From assembly GCA_963169855.1 (NCBI GenBank), contig CAUJCN010000001.1:181156-245155 (forward strand): DNA of 64,000 nucleotides, read 5' to 3'. Source of the DNA: Patescibacteria group bacterium. GTDB taxonomy: Bacteria; Patescibacteria; Dojkabacteria; J137. Below the pieces are notes generated by a model. That model did not search any database. It saw nothing but the letters and a program-made list of their open reading frames with translations, and was not told the DNA's origin. Positions 60,666 to 64,000 of the stretch are shown one piece after another (position 1 is the first letter of the stretch; each line of letters starts with the position of its first letter). The position numbers were made by a program, and so were the translations under genes.

Positions 60666-63600
60666 TTAGTTTCCGTTTACAGTTATTGTACTTGAGTTCT
60701 GAGATCTTGTAGTCCCAGAATTTCCAATATTTGCTGTAACAAAGAATGTGTAACTGTCTGAATTTCCAGCTCCTGGATTTACAGATGGAGCCCATGCTGG
60801 TCTTGTATAGTTGTTTCCTCCAGCAGGATTCATTGCTCCTACTTGCACAGCAGTTCCACCATCCCTAATCATCCAGAGAACTGGACTAGTAATAGAACCA
60901 CTGCCAGTATTAACAGAAATGTTATAGATACATAGTGGCATAGTACAACTTGGTGATCCTGATGGGACACTGAATGAAATACTCGGATTTGTCGTTGAAC
61001 CAACTACGATACTAATAGGTCCAGATGTATTAGACCTTCCAATAGAATCTGTTGCATTTGCTCTTAAATTGTATGTTCCTTCTCCTAGTCCTAACGAACT
61101 AATGTCGCAAGTTATGTCGAATGCATTGTAGGATGTAGATGTGCAAGATGGGATAGCAATTCCATCTAATGTAAAGCCTAGTGAACTTATCGTTGCACCA
61201 TTTACAAATACACCTCCTCGAATATTTAAGTTACCTCCTGAAACAATAGTTCCGGCTGTTGGTGCAGAAATACTGAAGAATGGACCAACTGTTCCACCGC
61301 TTCTATCGACATTACAATATTCTGTAGGGATCGAATTAAAGTTTCCGCTGGATTCCATGTACTTATCTAATTGAGTCTGGACTTCTGGAACCGCACTTTT
61401 GTAAATTGTCATTTCGTAATCCATTCCAAATCCTAACTGGTTATCAATATCTCTAGCTAATCGATTTTTCTGATCAGAACAAACTCTTACAGTTGTTCTT
61501 ATAATATCTCTTGGCGGAACTCTATCTGCAATTAACCAGTCTGGTTGCAAACCAAGACATTCTTTTGCTGCGTTACAATCCCCACCTCCGAACAGTACGT
61601 TTCCAGGTCTCTGGAAAGGCCTTGCAGCAGAGAAGTAGGACGAACTTCCAATTTCTCTCATCATATCTTTACACCATGGGTGCACAATATTGATAGGGTA
61701 AGCGTCTCCAGCCATCGGATTATTATTGTTATTTCCGTTCCAACATACTGTAACCATGTCTGGTGTATATCCAACATACCAAGCATCAAAATTATCTTCT
61801 GTAGTTCCTGTTTTACCAGCTAATTCTCTTCCGTCCCATGAATAGTTATCGTAGTTGAAAATAGTTTGATTCAACAAGTAAATTGCCTGTGGGTCTCCAA
61901 CACCTGCTTTCTTTTCTGGAGTAGCTTCGTAAACTGTGTTTCCTCTTTTATCAACAATCTTTAAAACTGGATTTAGATAAACTAAATCTCCACCGTTAGC
62001 AAAAACTCCATAACCTTGGGCGTGCTCATATGGGTAAACAGAACCTCCTCCAAGAATGATAGATTGACCGTATGATGCAGTGTATGATGTGTATCCAAAC
62101 TCTTTTGCAACGTTTAGATAAGTATCGACTCCGATTAACGAAATAACTTGGATAGCAGGAATATTTCTAGAATCTCTTAAAGCGTTTCGAACTGTATAGT
62201 TAATTCCCATGTGATTATTATCCCAGTTCTTTGGTTCGTAAGTTGATCCATTTGGATCTTTGAAGGTCATTGGAATATCAGCCAATAAGCTTCCAAGAAA
62301 TAGTTTTCCTTCTTTATATGCTTCGTAATAACCAAGTGGTTTGTTTGTAGATCCAGGCTCCTGAAGACTTCTCAAAACGTCTACTTCTCCATCGAATTTA
62401 CAAGTTCCATCATCTCCACATTGTTCTCGTCCTCCAAAGAAATCTTTAGATCCAGCCCAAGTAATAACCTGACCTGTGTTAGGAATAGTAACCATCGCAG
62501 CAGAGTTGTATGAGTTTCTCCATTGATTATCTGTACCTCCTTTTCTTACATAGAATTCTGCAGTTTGTTGCAATCTATAGTCAAGAGTAGTGTAGATTTT
62601 GTAACCTCCAGTCTGTAGTTCCTGCAATGTGAATGGCTCTCCATTGTTGTAACCTTTTTGCTGTAATAATTCTACAACCCAGTTTACGAAATGACCTGCT
62701 TTAATATCAATTCTGGGAGCTTTTAAATTTGCTTCCCAATTTTCCGTCCTAGCTGCATCGATAGCTTCTAATGTAAGTGTTTCTACCTTAGAGTCATCAT
62801 CATAGTAATCGACTAGATCCTTATTGAATTTATCTCTATTTTCTTCCAACTGGTTGAAAACAAATTCCATTCTGTTCTTAAGCTTAGCTCTCGCAGCTTC
62901 GATATTATTACTGATTGGAACTGTTGGAGATGTGTAACTTGGATCGTTAACAATCGATGCTAATGCGACTGCTTCTGCTAAAGTTAAATCTTTAGGCTCT
63001 TTTCCAAAGTAGAAGATTGAAGCTGTCTTTAGTCCAACGATTGAAGAACCGTAAGATGCAGCTCTTAAATACATGTTTAGAATTTCATCTTTGTTGTATT
63101 TCTGTTCAATTTTGATTGAAAGTAAAAGTTCTTCGATCTTTCTCTCTAAACTTTGCTTATTTCCAACTCCTCTTAGTTTTGCAAGCTGTTGAGTAATAGT
63201 ACTTCCTCCGCAAGAAACTCCTGATCTTTTGATGTATTCAAGCCCGCAGAAGATAATACCCTTAAGATCAAAGCCACTATGAAGATAGAAATCTTCGTCT
63301 TCTCCAGCCAAGAATGCTAATTTTACAAAGTCTGGAACTTCCTTAATATCAAAGTCGTCTGAGTTTGCTTCATTAAACATTCTCCAAAGCCTTGTGCTTT
63401 CTCCAGTTCCATCAACAGATAATCTATCAAAAATTTCGCTGGCAACAGGTAATTCTGTAAATACAGAGTCAGGAGTTGGTAATTTCTCATCAAGTTTTTG
63501 AAGATAAGAGAGGAATGCCAAAGTTCCAATTACTGCTGCAACCAAGAAAATTCCTAGAAAAATCAGTAAAACTTTTTTAACTCTTTTCGAAAGTCTGAAT

Positions 63601-63701
63601 TTACCAATTCTTCTTAGAGAAAATCTGCTTTTACTTGTCTTTTTTATAGTGTCTAATCTATCGCTTGATACCTTAGTTCTTTTTAAAGAAATCCTTTTCA
63701 T
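60666..63701 (-). CDS. Class A penicillin-binding protein (transglycosylase/transpeptidase)
   Basis: A 1011-aa bifunctional peptidoglycan synthase. A basic cytoplasmic start of about 45 residues precedes a membrane anchor (about 46-68), then the GT51 transglycosylase domain (EDEDFYLHSG near 133-142, GGSTITQQLAK near 171-181) and the transpeptidase domain with SxxK (STNK), SRN and KTGTT. The C-terminal 200 residues are Ig-like beta domains that may bind the wall or partners. A functional cell wall is implied. Confidence 0.95.
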   Translation of the reverse strand: MKRISLKRTKVSSDRLDTIKKTSKSRFSLRRIGKFRLSKRVKKVLLIFLGIFLVAAVIGTLAFLSYLQKLDEKLPTPDSVFTELPVASEIFDRLSVDGTGESTRLWRMFNEANSDDFDIKEVPDFVKLAFLAGEDEDFYLHSGFDLKGIIFCGLEYIKRSGVSCGGSTITQQLAKLRGVGNKQSLERKIEELLLSIKIEQKYNKDEILNMYLRAASYGSSIVGLKTASIFYFGKEPKDLTLAEAVALASIVNDPSYTSPTVPISNNIEAARAKLKNRMEFVFNQLEENRDKFNKDLVDYYDDDSKVETLTLEAIDAARTENWEANLKAPRIDIKAGHFVNWVVELLQQKGYNNGEPFTLQELQTGGYKIYTTLDYRLQQTAEFYVRKGGTDNQWRNSYNSAAMVTIPNTGQVITWAGSKDFFGGREQCGDDGTCKFDGEVDVLRSLQEPGSTNKPLGYYEAYKEGKLFLGSLLADIPMTFKDPNGSTYEPKNWDNNHMGINYTVRNALRDSRNIPAIQVISLIGVDTYLNVAKEFGYTSYTASYGQSIILGGGSVYPYEHAQGYGVFANGGDLVYLNPVLKIVDKRGNTVYEATPEKKAGVGDPQAIYLLNQTIFNYDNYSWDGRELAGKTGTTEDNFDAWYVGYTPDMVTVCWNGNNNNNPMAGDAYPINIVHPWCKDMMREIGSSSYFSAARPFQRPGNVLFGGGDCNAAKECLGLQPDWLIADRVPPRDIIRTTVRVCSDQKNRLARDIDNQLGFGMDYEMTIYKSAVPEVQTQLDKYMESSGNFNSIPTEYCNVDRSGGTVGPFFSISAPTAGTIVSGGNLNIRGGVFVNGATISSLGFTLDGIAIPSCTSTSYNAFDITCDISSLGLGEGTYNLRANATDSIGRSNTSGPISIVVGSTTNPSISFSVPSGSPSCTMPLCIYNISVNTGSGSITSPVLWMIRDGGTAVQVGAMNPAGGNNYTRPAWAPSVNPGAGNSDSYTFFVTANIGNSGTTRSQNSSTITVNGN

Positions 63702-63915
63702 GCAATTCGTTTAACTTCTATTTAGTGTAACTTGGTGTACAGTTTTATGACCTTAGTTTCAGCCAAATTCCCCATCCAATAAGCATTGCCTGCAAATGCC
63801 AAGTATTTATATACTTTTCTATTTTATAGCAAAATAGCTGATAAATCACGCTTATTATACATTTTAAACTACGTTCTCAAACTCGAAAGTGTATAGTATA
63901 ATTACAGTCGCTAAT
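63702..63915. other. Spacer between PBP and tRNA-Ser
   Basis: 214 bp without a gene. AT-rich; a TATAAT-like box (TATAGTATAATTAC) about 15-20 bp before the tRNA is probably its promoter. Nothing else is seen. Confidence 0.5.
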
Positions 63916-64000
63916 GGAGAGTTGACGGAGTGGTCTAACGTGCTCGTCTTGAAAACGAGTGTCTCGCAAGGGACCAGGGGTTCGAATCCCTTACTCTCCG
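63916..64000 (+). tRNA. tRNA-Ser (TGA)
   Basis: 85 nt with a long variable arm (TGTCTCGCAAGGGACCA). Acceptor GGAGAGT/ACTCTCC, anticodon stem CTCGT/ACGAG with loop CTTGAAA, T arm GGGG-TTCGAAT-CCCT, discriminator G at the last base of the window, so an encoded CCA cannot be seen. Confidence 0.93.

Noticed and set aside
1..64000. Recoded TGA (code 25 or code 4)
   Set aside because: TGA ends uvrC, mutL and the DUF192 gene exactly where the families end, and no in-frame TGA interrupts conserved domains.
1..64000. CRISPR array
   Set aside because: No regularly spaced repeats of 23-40 nt were found; the tandem unit near 42.35 kb is contiguous, without spacers, and no cas gene is seen.

Overview
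The window looks like a piece of an ultra-small, reduced-genome bacterium of the Candidate Phyla Radiation (Patescibacteria). The evidence is AT-rich coding with heavy AGA/TTA/GAA use, short versions of universal proteins (AlaRS of 642 aa without a C-Ala domain, UvrC without helix-hairpin-helix domains), an archaeal/eukaryotic-type ProRS, an ATP-dependent DNA ligase, many envelope proteins of unknown function, and few metabolic genes. TGA is used as a normal stop (uvrC, mutL and the DUF192 gene end in TGA), which argues against the code-25 lineages. I cannot fix the phylum. No rRNA, CRISPR array, integrase or DDE transposase was seen.

Layout. 1-7.1 kb: envelope proteins, a GC-rich and probably foreign secreted-protein gene, a T-box leader with proS, a hydrolase and small unknown genes. 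7.1-14.5 kb: a palindrome-rich spacer, then nrdR-nrdA-nrdB behind tandem NrdR boxes. 14.5-30.7 kb: an AI-2E-type permease, two small GIY-YIG nucleases each boxed by inverted hairpins, uvrC, a large membrane protein, a 1069-aa protein overlapping a P-type ATPase, and unknown genes. 30.9-35.7 kb: a type II restriction-modification pair, a possible HEPN-like protein and DNA ligase. 35.8-42.3 kb: cell-surface genes including a solute-binding protein boxed by two MITE-like palindromes. 42.4-50.5 kb: alaS, a C-terminally truncated uvrB, an unusual endonuclease III, and small VOC, DUF805 and DUF1801 genes. 50.5-53.2 kb: gene-poor, with tRNA-Phe and tRNA-Val each carrying a duplicated 5' half and a shared 70-nt block. 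53.3-64 kb: mutL, DUF192, clpP, tRNA-Val, a ThrRS-like protein with an intact editing site but no recognisable synthetase motifs, infC-rpmI-rplT, a cupin, a class A PBP and tRNA-Ser.

Themes. (1) Many first genes of transcription units have a TANAAT -10 box about 6 nt before the ATG and no Shine-Dalgarno, which predicts leaderless mRNAs. (2) Small hairpin repeats with loop GAG(N5-7)TCGA are scattered between and inside genes, and the GIY-YIG genes sit between inverted hairpins, as RAYT genes sit among REPs. (3) DNA repair is well represented (uvrC, partial uvrB, mutL, nth, ligase) but several members are shortened or altered. (4) The ribonucleotide reductase small subunit has Phe in place of the radical Tyr, as in class Ic enzymes.
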